Positions 10,338 to 18,747 of a stretch of DNA of 64,000 nt are shown here, piece after piece. Below the pieces are notes generated by a model. The model searched no databases, was not told the origin of the DNA, and saw only the letters and a program-made list of their open reading frames with translations. The translations under genes were made by a program, and so were the position numbers. Origin of the DNA: Klebsiella electrica (GTDB lineage Bacteria > Pseudomonadota > Gammaproteobacteria > Enterobacterales > Enterobacteriaceae); the NCBI RefSeq assembly GCF_006711645.1, contig NZ_CP041247.1:620001-684000 (forward strand), written 5' to 3'. The first letter of the stretch is position 1. The number at the start of each line of letters is the position of its first letter.

Positions 10338-11150
10338 TCAGGTCAACCAGATTCGGGGAAGGACCGGGGACTTTCCGGTCAGATGCGGGCGCATAAACTG
10401 CCAGATGTCACGCATCGCCCGCTGGCAAAGTAAGTTATCGTCACTTAAAAATCGTACCGTCAGCAGGCCGTCAGTCAGCGTGGTGCCGGCATAATTGCCC
10501 AGCGACGTGAGTCGTTCCCGCACGCCGTCAAGCAGGGCTTCACTGGCGGGATAGAACAGCAGAGTGCCGACCCACGGGCATTGCGCCACGCAGGCCAGGC
10601 GCCCGTCGGCCAGGTTCAGGCGTTCGATCAGCAGCGGTGATTCATCCATCCATACTTCAAGACGGTTGCTGAGGGCACCATGGCTAAAGCGCTCACCGAT
10701 GACCGGACGGCCAAGGCACAGCAGATCCCAGGCCAGCAGCGTGCTGGAAGGGCAAAGGTGAAAGGCGGTATGCAGGCGGGCCTGGGCGCCGGGAAAGAAG
10801 ATCGCGTCCGGCGGCAGCCACTCCAGCGTCGAGCGTTCCGCCAGCGTCAGGCGCTGATGTAAATGGGCCTGCGCGCCGCTGCTGCGGTAAAACTTACTGG
10901 CACCGGGCATGGTGATTAACGTGTGGCAGCCGCTATCAACAGCGGCGCGAATCGTCAGCTCGTCACCACCGACGATCCCGCCCGGCGGGTGGAGTAAGTA
11001 GAGATGACAGGTATCGTCTTCGGGATAAAAGGGACGCTGGACGGTGAGCGGACCGACATGACGGGCGGAGGTGAGTACCGTTTTGCCGCCGCGATGTTGA
11101 AAATGAAGGTCCAGCGTAGCCTGCCAGCCTTTTTTATTCTCTGGTAACAC
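10338..11150 (-). CDS. ureD: Urease accessory protein UreD
   Basis: Scaffold that binds apo-urease and recruits UreF and UreG for nickel delivery. The body (KKGWQATLDL ... SPVLPRIWLT) matches K. aerogenes UreD, including HPPGGIVGGDEL and the SKFYRSSGAQA segment. The start is uncertain. A GTG at 11150 gives 270 residues, in line with the Klebsiella protein. A TTG at 11162 adds four residues and has AGGGG about ten bases upstream. Neither has an ideal ribosome site, which fits a weakly translated accessory gene. First gene of the operon, downstream of the NAC-type site at 11236-11250. Confidence 0.95.
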   Translation of the reverse strand: MLPENKKGWQATLDLHFQHRGGKTVLTSARHVGPLTVQRPFYPEDDTCHLYLLHPPGGIVGGDELTIRAAVDSGCHTLITMPGASKFYRSSGAQAHLHQRLTLAERSTLEWLPPDAIFFPGAQARLHTAFHLCPSSTLLAWDLLCLGRPVIGERFSHGALSNRLEVWMDESPLLIERLNLADGRLACVAQCPWVGTLLFYPASEALLDGVRERLTSLGNYAGTTLTDGLLTVRFLSDDNLLCQRAMRDIWQFMRPHLTGKSPVLPRIWLT

Positions 11151-11198
11151 GGTGCTGTGCAATGTGGTTGCGCCCCTGCAAAATCAAGATAAAACAGC

Positions 11199-11250
11199 AG
11201 CGATGAGTATTGATCGGCGCGAAAGTATCTCGATCATATGAAAAGCTTAT
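11199..11250 (-). promoter_or_regulatory. Probable NAC-activated promoter of ureDABCEFG
   Basis: ATA-N9-TAT (11236-11250), the consensus for the nitrogen assimilation control protein NAC, lies upstream of ureD. An AATACT -10-like hexamer (minus strand of 11206-11211) places the start near 11199, so the site is centred about 44 bases upstream, close to where NAC acts at ureD in K. aerogenes. This predicts induction of urease under nitrogen limitation. The transcription start is inferred. Confidence 0.6.
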
Positions 11251-11289
11251 GAGTTAAAAACGAGAAAACAGCCGCCTGAGCGACGGCCG
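11251..11289 (-). terminator. Terminator of the MFS transporter gene
   Basis: On the minus strand CGGCCGTC, GCTCA, GGCGGCTG forms an 8-bp stem with two G-U pairs (11269-11289) followed by TTTTCTCGTTTTT. It lies 16 bases after the transporter stop and separates it from the urease promoter, so the two are likely independent units. Confidence 0.7.
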
Positions 11290-11305
11290 TTTAGCAACAA
11301 GATTA

Positions 11306-12772
11306 TTACGCCTGATAATCTTCGGCGTCAATGTCATAGCCCGACGGCTCCCAGCGGATCGCGAGCAGCGACAGCAGGCCAATCAGCGGCGCGGCGGCGA
11401 TAATCCAAAAGACCTGGGTATCCAGGGCTGCAACCAGCAGCGGGAAAAGGAACAGCGACAGGGTCGAGCTGCTGCGCATCAGGGTCTGGTTCAGGCCAAC
11501 GCCGACGCCGCGCAGCGACGTTGGATAGCTCAACGACGCGAACGTCATGGTGTGTGCGCCAGGACCAAATCCCTGACCAAAGAGGAATAGCGCCAGCATC
11601 GCCACGGCCGCGATACCTTCGCCCGCGCCGTCGGGGCGGCCAATCAGCGCCAGACCCAGCAGCGCCGCCAGCTGGCAGCTGTAGCCCGCCAGCGACATCT
11701 TCCACGCCCCTAAGTGCGGCACCAGCCGCACCGCCAGCAGACCGCCGACGAACGCAAAGAGCAGGTTCAGCGCCAGCGAGATGACAATCGTGTTCAGCAT
11801 CGACTGCACAAAGAAGCTGGAGATAATCACCGGCAGACCGAAGGCGACGGCGTTATAGGCGAAGGAAGAGACGACCGACAGCAGCGTGGCGAGGGTGGTT
11901 CGCCGCAGATAGACGCCCTGGAACAGACGGAAATAGTTGCTCCACTGCGCTTTTTTAACCACCGGCGTCGGGTTATCCAGCGCGTCCTGCGCCACGTGGG
12001 CATTGATGTTATAGGCCGTGCGGAGAATGGCGGCGGCCTCGCGCAGATTGCCCTGATTAGCGGCCCACACCGGCGATTCGCTCATATAGCGGCTGCGAAT
12101 GGCGATAATCACCAGCGCAGGAACCGCGCCGAAACCGAGAATCAGCCGCCACAGCCAGTCACTGTGGCTTTCCGGCAGTACGGCATAGAACAAGAGCACC
12201 AGCAGATAGGAAATACTGATAGCGGCGTACCACGTCGGACACCACATGGCGACGCTGGCCGCTTTGTTGCCCGGCCCCTTAAGCTTTGAGAATTCACTCA
12301 GGAAGGCCATCGCCACCGGCAGGTCGATACCGACGCCGAGACCCATGACAAAACGGGCGCCGGTCAGAACGTATTCGTTGGGGGCCAGCGCACAGGCGAT
12401 CGCAGCGACCACAAAAAACAGCATATCGGCCATAAACACGCGGTAGCGGCCAATTTTATCCGTCAGGTAGCCGCCCAGCAGCGCGCCGACGATAGCCCCA
12501 AAGGTGATGGCCGAAGCCACCATGCTGGTCCCCGCTGGCGTCAGGTTAAACTCGCGGGTGATATCCTTCAGGCCGAAAGCCAGGGAGCCAAGATCGTAGG
12601 CGTCGAGAAAGATACCGCCGAGGGCGATGCCCATGACAATCCGCGCATTATTGCGCCCGCTGCTGCCTTCATTGATTAAACGCGACACGTCAGCGGCGCC
12701 GCGTATCCATCGAACTTCCCCGCCAAGCGACCCTGCCGCTGCGACCGGAGTCGCGTTGATTACGTCTGTCAT
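11306..12772 (-). CDS. MFS transporter, substrate unknown
   Basis: Proton-coupled permease of the major facilitator superfamily with about twelve hydrophobic segments over 488 residues. The loop 2-3 signature is visible as GGYLTDKIGRYRVF, and FLDAYDLGSLAFGLKDI in helix 1 resembles the metabolite and aromatic-acid proton symporters. The N-terminal ~40 residues are hydrophilic. No good ribosome site precedes the ATG at 12772, so the start is not secure. It lies next to the urease operon but behind its own terminator; a role in nitrogen metabolism is only a guess from position. Confidence 0.85.
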   Translation of the reverse strand: MTDVINATPVAAAGSLGGEVRWIRGAADVSRLINEGSSGRNNARIVMGIALGGIFLDAYDLGSLAFGLKDITREFNLTPAGTSMVASAITFGAIVGALLGGYLTDKIGRYRVFMADMLFFVVAAIACALAPNEYVLTGARFVMGLGVGIDLPVAMAFLSEFSKLKGPGNKAASVAMWCPTWYAAISISYLLVLLFYAVLPESHSDWLWRLILGFGAVPALVIIAIRSRYMSESPVWAANQGNLREAAAILRTAYNINAHVAQDALDNPTPVVKKAQWSNYFRLFQGVYLRRTTLATLLSVVSSFAYNAVAFGLPVIISSFFVQSMLNTIVISLALNLLFAFVGGLLAVRLVPHLGAWKMSLAGYSCQLAALLGLALIGRPDGAGEGIAAVAMLALFLFGQGFGPGAHTMTFASLSYPTSLRGVGVGLNQTLMRSSSTLSLFLFPLLVAALDTQVFWIIAAAPLIGLLSLLAIRWEPSGYDIDAEDYQA

Positions 12773-12985
12773 GATGTTGTTCTGCGCTGTCGTATAAAAG
12801 ATTCAGAGTAAACATCGCGGCGGACGGGGATAAATTATTTTTGGTTATAAGACATAGCTAAGTGATTGTTGCGAAATGATTATCTTTTTTCAGCGGGTGA
12901 GTTCAGGATGATTGGCTGCCAAAAAGGGCAATACAGAGAGAATGTCGGGGTAAAGGGGACCCGGCGCGCGCCGCCGGGCGGCAGA

Positions 12986-13606
12986 TTATTTCTGCTCAGG
13001 CGTTTTTTTGTTCTTTTTCAACCGGGCCCAGATTTTAGTTTCCTGACGGCGCCACAGGCGCTGAATATTGTCGTGATGGCGCAGCAAAATCAGGCAGGAG
13101 AGCATGGAAACCGGGAAGGTATACTGCGGTTTGAACCACCAGACGTAGAAGGGGGCAATCAGCGCGCTGACAATAGCCCCGAGCGACGAATAGCCGCTGA
13201 GCAGGATGGTCAGCAGCCAGGTGCCCGCCATGACGCCGGTCAAATCCCAGCCGATGGGCGCGATAGCGCCGAAAGCGGTCGCCACGCCTTTACCGCCGCG
13301 GAAGTTAAAAAATACCGGCCAGATATGGCCCACGCAGGCTGCAATGGCGACCAGACCCAGCCAGAACGGCGTCAGACCGAGCGCCCAGGCCCCCCAGACG
13401 GGCAGCATGCCTTTGAGCACATCAAAAATAAGAACCGTTACGGCTGCTCCCTTGCCGCCAATTCGTAGTACGTTTGTCGCCCCGGGATTGCCGGAACCGC
13501 TATCGCGAGGGTCGGGCAGGCCAGCGAGACGACACACCAGAATGGCGCTGGAAATTGAGCCGCAGAGGTAGGCAAGGATAACCAGTCCAGGCGCGATTGC
13601 ACTCAT
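12986..13606 (-). CDS. plsY: Glycerol-3-phosphate acyltransferase PlsY
   Basis: Inner-membrane enzyme that moves the acyl group from acyl-phosphate to glycerol-3-phosphate in phospholipid synthesis. Conserved PlsY loops are present: [25 protein letters not shown] and the C-terminal [11 protein letters not shown]. An in-frame ATG at 13618 adds four residues but has no ribosome site; the ATG at 13606 has GGA seven bases upstream and gives MSAIAPG as in E. coli, 206 residues. It diverges from folB, as in E. coli. A GC-rich inverted repeat lies after its stop (about 12960-12983). Confidence 0.96.
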   Translation of the reverse strand: MSAIAPGLVILAYLCGSISSAILVCRLAGLPDPRDSGSGNPGATNVLRIGGKGAAVTVLIFDVLKGMLPVWGAWALGLTPFWLGLVAIAACVGHIWPVFFNFRGGKGVATAFGAIAPIGWDLTGVMAGTWLLTILLSGYSSLGAIVSALIAPFYVWWFKPQYTFPVSMLSCLILLRHHDNIQRLWRRQETKIWARLKKNKKTPEQK

Positions 13607-13836
13607 CAGCTGTTCCATTTTGAAAATGTCGTTTTGTCCCCGCTATCCTTCGCCTCGCTGGTGCGCCGGCGCGCTTCTTTCGTGCCGTCACCGGAGCGTG
13701 CATTGAGCCAGAACGCTAGCTGCGCCGCCGCTTTCCTGCAATACGAATTATTTAGGGGATGTCTTTGCATCTGTGGATAATACGCATAATTCGCCGGAAG
13801 TGGTATCCGGTTTAGCCAAAAAGCAGGCAGGTCGTG

Positions 13837-14190
13837 ATGGATATTGTATTTATAGAGCAACTTTCGGTAATCACTACTATCGGTGTTTACGACTGGGAAC
13901 AAACCATTGAACAGAAGCTGGTGTTCGATATCGAAATGGCGTGGGACAACCGCAAAGCGGCGAGCAGCGATGATGTCAGTGATTGCCTCAGCTATGCTGA
14001 TATCAGCGAGCTGGTGATTGGTCACGTTGAAGGTGGGCGTTTCGCGCTGGTTGAACGCGTCGCGGAAGAGATTGCCGATCTGCTGCTGGAAAAATTCCCC
14101 TCGCCGTGGGTGCGGATTAAAGTCAGCAAACCGGGCGCCGTTGCCCGGGCGGCAAACGTGGGCGTAATTATCGAACGCAGTCGGGCGTAG
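13837..14190 (+). CDS. folB: Dihydroneopterin aldolase
   Basis: Folate synthesis enzyme that cleaves 7,8-dihydroneopterin to 6-hydroxymethyl-dihydropterin and glycolaldehyde; the family also has epimerase activity. It is 117 residues beginning MDIVFIEQLSVITTIGVYDWE, with the catalytic-region Lys in the KVSKPGAV segment. A GTG three bases upstream is in frame, but the AGG is five bases from the ATG, so ATG is preferred. It is a little shorter at the C terminus than the 122-residue E. coli protein. Confidence 0.96.
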   Translation: MDIVFIEQLSVITTIGVYDWEQTIEQKLVFDIEMAWDNRKAASSDDVSDCLSYADISELVIGHVEGGRFALVERVAEEIADLLLEKFPSPWVRIKVSKPGAVARAANVGVIIERSRA

Positions 14191-14437
14191 CTTAATCTGA
14201 AACAAAACTTTTCAGGTCATACTCGTTAAACAATTTGTGTTTATACCGGTCGCAGGATTCGGCTATCGGGATATTTTATTGTCACCTGGTGTCAGGACAG
14301 CACTCGAAATTTTCGCGTACTCCGTGTACGCTCCGGTTTCATGCGCCGTCCGTCTCCAGACTGGCCGCATCAATATCACCTGATGGAATGGTTCAGCGTA
14401 TCTGGTTTTTTCATTTTACTTTTAAAGGGTTTATTGG

Positions 14438-15259
14438 ATGAGCGATATACACTCGCTGCTGGTGGCGGCAATATTGGGTGTGGTTGAAGGTTTGACGGAA
14501 TTTTTACCTGTTTCCAGTACTGGCCATATGATTATTGTTGGTCATCTTCTGGGTTTCGAAGGTGAGACGGCAAATACTTTTGAGGTGGTCATTCAGTTAG
14601 GTTCTATTCTTGCTGTTGTCGTGATGTTCTGGCGTCGTCTGTTTGGTTTGATCGGTATTCATTTCGGCAAACCACCGGAACATGAAGGCCAGGGAGGCGG
14701 CCGTTTATCGCTGATTCATATTTTATTAGGGATGGCGCCGGCAGTGGTGCTGGGCCTGGTGTTCCACGATACCATCAAATCGCTGTTCAACCCGGTCAAC
14801 GTTATGTATGCGCTGATTGTGGGGGGCTTTCTGCTGATCGCGGCGGAAGTGCTGAAGCCAAAACAGCCGCGTGCTGTCGGCATTGATGATATGACCTATC
14901 GCCAGGCATTTATCATCGGCTGCTTCCAGTGCCTGGCGCTGTGGCCCGGCTTCTCTCGCTCCGGTGCGACCATTTCCGGCGGGATGTTGATGGGCGTAAG
15001 CCGCTATGCAGCGTCGGAGTTTTCCTTCCTGCTGGCGGTACCAATGATGATGGGGGCGACCGTGCTGGATGTGTATAAGAGCATCGGTTTCCTCAACGCC
15101 AGCGATATTCCGATGTTTGCCGTCGGCTTTATCATGGCGTTCATCGTGGCGCTGATCGCGATTAAAACCTTCCTGCAGCTGATCAAACGTATCTCGTTTA
15201 TCCCGTTTGCTATCTACCGTTTTGTCGTCGCGGCAATGGTTTACGTTATCTTCTTCTGA
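14438..15259 (+). CDS. uppP: Undecaprenyl-diphosphatase UppP (BacA)
   Basis: Integral membrane phosphatase that recycles the lipid carrier undecaprenyl diphosphate for peptidoglycan and O-antigen synthesis; overproduction gives bacitracin resistance. It is 273 residues, full length. Both family signatures are present: [15 protein letters not shown] near the N terminus and [12 protein letters not shown] in the second half. AAAGGG precedes the ATG. The 247 bases upstream contain no recognisable gene. Confidence 0.97.
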   Translation: MSDIHSLLVAAILGVVEGLTEFLPVSSTGHMIIVGHLLGFEGETANTFEVVIQLGSILAVVVMFWRRLFGLIGIHFGKPPEHEGQGGGRLSLIHILLGMAPAVVLGLVFHDTIKSLFNPVNVMYALIVGGFLLIAAEVLKPKQPRAVGIDDMTYRQAFIIGCFQCLALWPGFSRSGATISGGMLMGVSRYAASEFSFLLAVPMMMGATVLDVYKSIGFLNASDIPMFAVGFIMAFIVALIAIKTFLQLIKRISFIPFAIYRFVVAAMVYVIFF

Positions 15260-15282
15260 GTTTTACGCGCCGGTAAAACCGG

Positions 15283-15306
15283 GCCCTCAGTCGCCAGACT
15301 GAGGGC
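15283..15306. terminator. Hairpin between convergent uppP and cca
   Basis: GCCCTCAGT, six bases, ACTGAGGGC: a perfect 9-bp stem that overlaps the last codons of cca. A second palindrome, GTTTTAC-N6-GTAAAAC (15260-15279), sits directly before it. Together they probably end both convergent transcripts. Neither has a strong T-run. Confidence 0.55.
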
Positions 15307-16528
15307 AGCGCTCTTCCTTCCATTTCGCGACCGCCAGAATACGGCGCCGCGTCAGCTCCTCACGAATCTCCGGCCCTTTAAAGCCCTGAGCAACCACCTC
15401 TTTCGTAGAGACCGATTGGGCGATGTGCCAGGCTTCAAGCAGCAGGCGTCCCTGCGGGTAGTCGCGGGCTTCGAAACCGGTACGTCCGCGCACATCGGCC
15501 TCGCTGGTTAAAGCGATTTGCATGACCCGGTGCGGCTTACGCCAGGCGTCGATATTATCAAACAGTTTGACCAGCGTTTTAGGCTGCAGTATGGGCAGGG
15601 TATGAATCAGGTCGTGAAATTCGGCGACCAGCTTTGCCAGATCGCGAATATCGTTCGGCACGCGCAGACGGGCGCAAAGCTGCTCGACCAGCCTGACGCC
15701 TGCCGGGCCGTGGCCGTGGTGGCGCGGCCAGAGCGCTTTTGGCGTCAGCCCTTTGCCGAGGTCGTGGCACAGCGTTGCAAAGCGCACGTCAATCTCCGGC
15801 GACAGCATCGCCGCCATCGTCAGAGTCATTAGCGTATGCACGCCGGTGTCGATTTCAGGATGCCATTTGGCGGGCGCCGGAACGCCGTACAGCGCGTCGA
15901 TTTCCGGGAACAGTACGCCGAGCGCGCGGCAGTCGCGTAAAGTCTGGAAAAAGACCTGGGGATTCCGGGTGCCAAGGGCGTTTTCCGTCTCTTTCCAGAC
16001 CCGCTCCGGCGTCAGATGCGCCAGTTCGCCGGCATCGGCCATGGCGCGCATCAGCGCCATGGTTTCGTCGGCAATACGAAAGCCCAGATGGGCATAGCGG
16101 GCTGCGAAGCGCGCCACGCGCAGAACGCGCAGCGGGTCTTCGCTGAAGGCGGGTGAGACGTGGCGCAGCAGGCGCAGACGCAAATCGGCCTGGCCGCCGT
16201 AGGGATCGACAATCAGGCCATCGGCATCCTGAGCCAGCGCATTGACCGTCAGATCGCGGCGCAGCAGATCTTGCTCCAGCGTGACGTCCGGGGCGGCATA
16301 GCAGGTGAAACCGGTATAGCCGGAACCCGATTTACGCTCGGTACGCGCCAGCGCATACTCTTCCCGGCTTTTCGGGTGCAAAAATACGGGGAAATCGCGG
16401 CCTACCTGCTGGTAGCCCGCTTCAAGCAACTGTTCAGGCGTGGCGCCGACCACGACCCAGTCTCTGTCTTTGACCGGTAGTCTTAATAACGCATCCCGAA
16501 CTGCACCACCGACCAGATAAATCTTCAC
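15287..16528 (-). CDS. cca: CCA tRNA nucleotidyltransferase / phosphohydrolase
   Basis: Adds or repairs the 3' CCA end of tRNAs; the C-terminal HD domain gives phosphatase and phosphodiesterase activities. The N-terminal nucleotidyltransferase signature reads [11 protein letters not shown] and DRDWVVVG, and the HD motif is CHDLGKG. The GTG at 16528 has GGAGAG six bases upstream and yields [12 protein letters not shown], matching E. coli Cca (413 residues here, 412 there); an upstream in-frame ATG at 16558 would add ten residues without family support. Confidence 0.96.
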   Translation of the reverse strand: MKIYLVGGAVRDALLRLPVKDRDWVVVGATPEQLLEAGYQQVGRDFPVFLHPKSREEYALARTERKSGSGYTGFTCYAAPDVTLEQDLLRRDLTVNALAQDADGLIVDPYGGQADLRLRLLRHVSPAFSEDPLRVLRVARFAARYAHLGFRIADETMALMRAMADAGELAHLTPERVWKETENALGTRNPQVFFQTLRDCRALGVLFPEIDALYGVPAPAKWHPEIDTGVHTLMTLTMAAMLSPEIDVRFATLCHDLGKGLTPKALWPRHHGHGPAGVRLVEQLCARLRVPNDIRDLAKLVAEFHDLIHTLPILQPKTLVKLFDNIDAWRKPHRVMQIALTSEADVRGRTGFEARDYPQGRLLLEAWHIAQSVSTKEVVAQGFKGPEIREELTRRRILAVAKWKEERCPQSGD

Positions 16529-16589
16529 GCCCGACTCTCCCGTATCTACTTTGCTCAAGATGATACGTAAGTCTGGCAGAGAAGACGAA

Positions 16590-17210
16590 TTAGTTCATCC
16601 ACCGGTCTTTACGTTTACGGCTCGGGACCAGATGCGGCAGCACCAGTCCGAGCAGCAGTCCGACGCCAAGCACGCCGCCGCCGTACATAAACCACTGCAT
16701 GATAATGGTGCGCTGCTTATCATCCAGCTGCAGATTCGCGGCATTCACCTTCTTCTGGGCGACAACCAGCTCATTTTTCAGCTTTTGGTTTTCGTCTTTC
16801 AGCGCGTTGATCACGGTATCGCTGCCGGCGACCTTTTTCTGCATGTCGGCGGTGCGCTGATTCCAGGTGGTGTCGATGTTATTCAGTTTGTCGGTCAGGG
16901 TTTTCACCTGATTTTGCAGATCCGGCACGCGGGTGCGCAGGCTGGGCTCGTTGCTCAGCTCTTTCAGCGGAATCCAGGCGGTACGGCCGTTGCCGTCGCG
17001 GATTTGGGCATAGCCGGTGCTGTCATTGGTCTGCAGCAGAGAAACTTCTTCCCCGGCGTTAATGGTGCCCTGAAGACGATAATTATCGCCCGGCCCCGTG
17101 CGAACCCAGGTGTTCAGTTCATCAGAAACATAACGTTTTTCTTCTGCATGAACCGCCGTGGCGGCGCTGAGCGCCAGTAAAGTAAAAGTGATAAGGCGTA
17201 ATTTTGGCAT
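16590..17210 (-). CDS. ygiM: SH3-domain protein YgiM
   Basis: Envelope protein of unknown role (TIGR04211/YgiM family). It is 206 residues from the ATG at 17210, as in E. coli. Layout: signal peptide 1-22 ending AVHA, bacterial SH3 domain about 25-88 ([21 protein letters not shown]), a coiled-coil stretch about 95-165, a membrane helix about 173-193 and the basic tail SRKRKDRW. It is likely anchored in the inner membrane with the SH3 domain in the periplasm, possibly binding cell wall. The open frame extends 38 codons upstream, but that part is not family-like. Confidence 0.92.
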   Translation of the reverse strand: MPKLRLITFTLLALSAATAVHAEEKRYVSDELNTWVRTGPGDNYRLQGTINAGEEVSLLQTNDSTGYAQIRDGNGRTAWIPLKELSNEPSLRTRVPDLQNQVKTLTDKLNNIDTTWNQRTADMQKKVAGSDTVINALKDENQKLKNELVVAQKKVNAANLQLDDKQRTIIMQWFMYGGGVLGVGLLLGLVLPHLVPSRKRKDRWMN

Positions 17211-17424
17211 CAGGTCATCGTTTGATCGTAAAAAGTTGAACGATAGTAGTGGCATCGCCATAGCGACGCAAAGTTTTCTGCCACAATCGGAAACATCCGG
17301 GAGGTGGCCCGGCAAAATGCGCATTGCATGGAGAATCGTCGCAAAATACTATCTACTGACAAAAAATATCGGCGATAGTTCGCCGTATTTTCCCGGCAGC
17401 GCAAAGAAGCGGAAGAATTCAGTC

Positions 17425-18723
17425 ATGGCTCAAGAAATCGAATTAAAATTTATCGTCTCCGACAGCGGCGTGGAAACATTGCGCCAGCACCTTAATGCGC
17501 TTAACGCCCAGCACACGCCCGCGGGTCAATTGCTCAATATTTATTATGAAACGGCGGACAACTGGCTGCGTCGTCATGATATGGGGCTGCGCATCCGCGG
17601 CGATCGCGGCCGTTATGAAATGACCCTGAAAATCGCCGGTCGCGTGGTGGGCGGATTGCATCAGCGTCCGGAGTTCAACATTCCGCTGGAAAGCCCGGAA
17701 CTGGCGCTGGAGCGCCTTCCTGCCGAGGTCTGGCCGCAGGGCGAGCTGCCCGCGGAGCTGGCGCAAAACGTACAGCCGCTGTTCAGTACCGATTTTGCGC
17801 GTGAAAAATGGGTGGTCAGCGAAGGGGAGAGCCAGATTGAAATCGCGCTCGATCGCGGAGAGGTGAAAACCCCTGAGCATCAGGAAGCGATTTGCGAGCT
17901 GGAGCTGGAGCTGCTCTCTGGCAAGACGGAAGATGTGCTGGTTCTCGCCCGTCGTCTGCTGGAAACCGGCGTGTTGCGCCAGGGAAGTCTCAGCAAAGCG
18001 GCGCGCGGCTACCATCTTGCTCAGGGGAACGACGTGCGCCCGGTACAGCCATTCGGCGTTCTGCAGGTGGCGCCCAAAGCCAGCGTAGAGCAGGGGCTGG
18101 AGGCCGCGCTGGAAAACGCGCTGGCGCACTGGCTGTATCATGACGAGGTCTGGAGCCGCGGTAATCCGTTGGCAAAAGGGGAGATCCTCCGCGCTATCGC
18201 CCGGGTGCGTCATGCGCTGGTGCTGTTTGGCGGCATCGTGCCGCGTAAGGCCACCGCGCCGCTGCGTGAACAGCTCGCTGAAGCGGAAGCTGCTCTGACG
18301 CAGGCCGGTAAGGAGCCTTCCGCGCTGTTCAGCCTTGCCGCAGTCAGCGCGAAGCTCGCATTGACCGAATGGCTGGTGAACCGCAGCTGGCGCGTCTTTT
18401 TAAATGAGAATGCGCAGAAGAAGATCGCCGGCTCTTTTAAACGTTTCGCCGATATCCAGCTGTCGCGGGCGGCGGCGGAGTTAAAAAATGCGTTCCAGCA
18501 GATACCGGGGGACGATTACGACGGCCAGCTGCCGCGTCTGTCCCGCGACATCGACTGCATTCAGCTGCTTGCCGGCGCCTATGCCGCTGCGGCGGCCCCC
18601 TGGCTGGAGAACTGGCTGGAAGTCCGTCGCGCTATTGAGCACAAAGATCGCAGCGTCATTGAATATTTCCGCCGCCAGGCGCTGGCCGCGGAGCCATTCT
18701 GGCTGCACAGTGGAAAACGATAA
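17425..18723 (+). CDS. ygiF: Inorganic triphosphatase YgiF (CYTH-CHAD)
   Basis: Cytoplasmic triphosphate tunnel metalloenzyme that hydrolyses tripolyphosphate. From the ATG at 17425 it is 432 residues, E. coli length. The CYTH signature ExExK is at residues 4-8 (QEIELKF), followed by a C-terminal CHAD domain with conserved basic helices, known to bind polyphosphate. The frame stays open upstream of the ATG through non-conserved sequence. It lies 24 bases before glnE and is probably cotranscribed with it. Confidence 0.95.
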   Translation: MAQEIELKFIVSDSGVETLRQHLNALNAQHTPAGQLLNIYYETADNWLRRHDMGLRIRGDRGRYEMTLKIAGRVVGGLHQRPEFNIPLESPELALERLPAEVWPQGELPAELAQNVQPLFSTDFAREKWVVSEGESQIEIALDRGEVKTPEHQEAICELELELLSGKTEDVLVLARRLLETGVLRQGSLSKAARGYHLAQGNDVRPVQPFGVLQVAPKASVEQGLEAALENALAHWLYHDEVWSRGNPLAKGEILRAIARVRHALVLFGGIVPRKATAPLREQLAEAEAALTQAGKEPSALFSLAAVSAKLALTEWLVNRSWRVFLNENAQKKIAGSFKRFADIQLSRAAAELKNAFQQIPGDDYDGQLPRLSRDIDCIQLLAGAYAAAAAPWLENWLEVRRAIEHKDRSVIEYFRRQALAAEPFWLHSGKR

Positions 18724-18747
18724 TTTCAGGCCAGGGAGACCCCTATC

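Noticed and set aside
14235..14441. 68-codon frame between folB and uppP
   Set aside because: It overlaps the uppP start, lacks a ribosome site and reads as random sequence rich in Ser, Arg and His.
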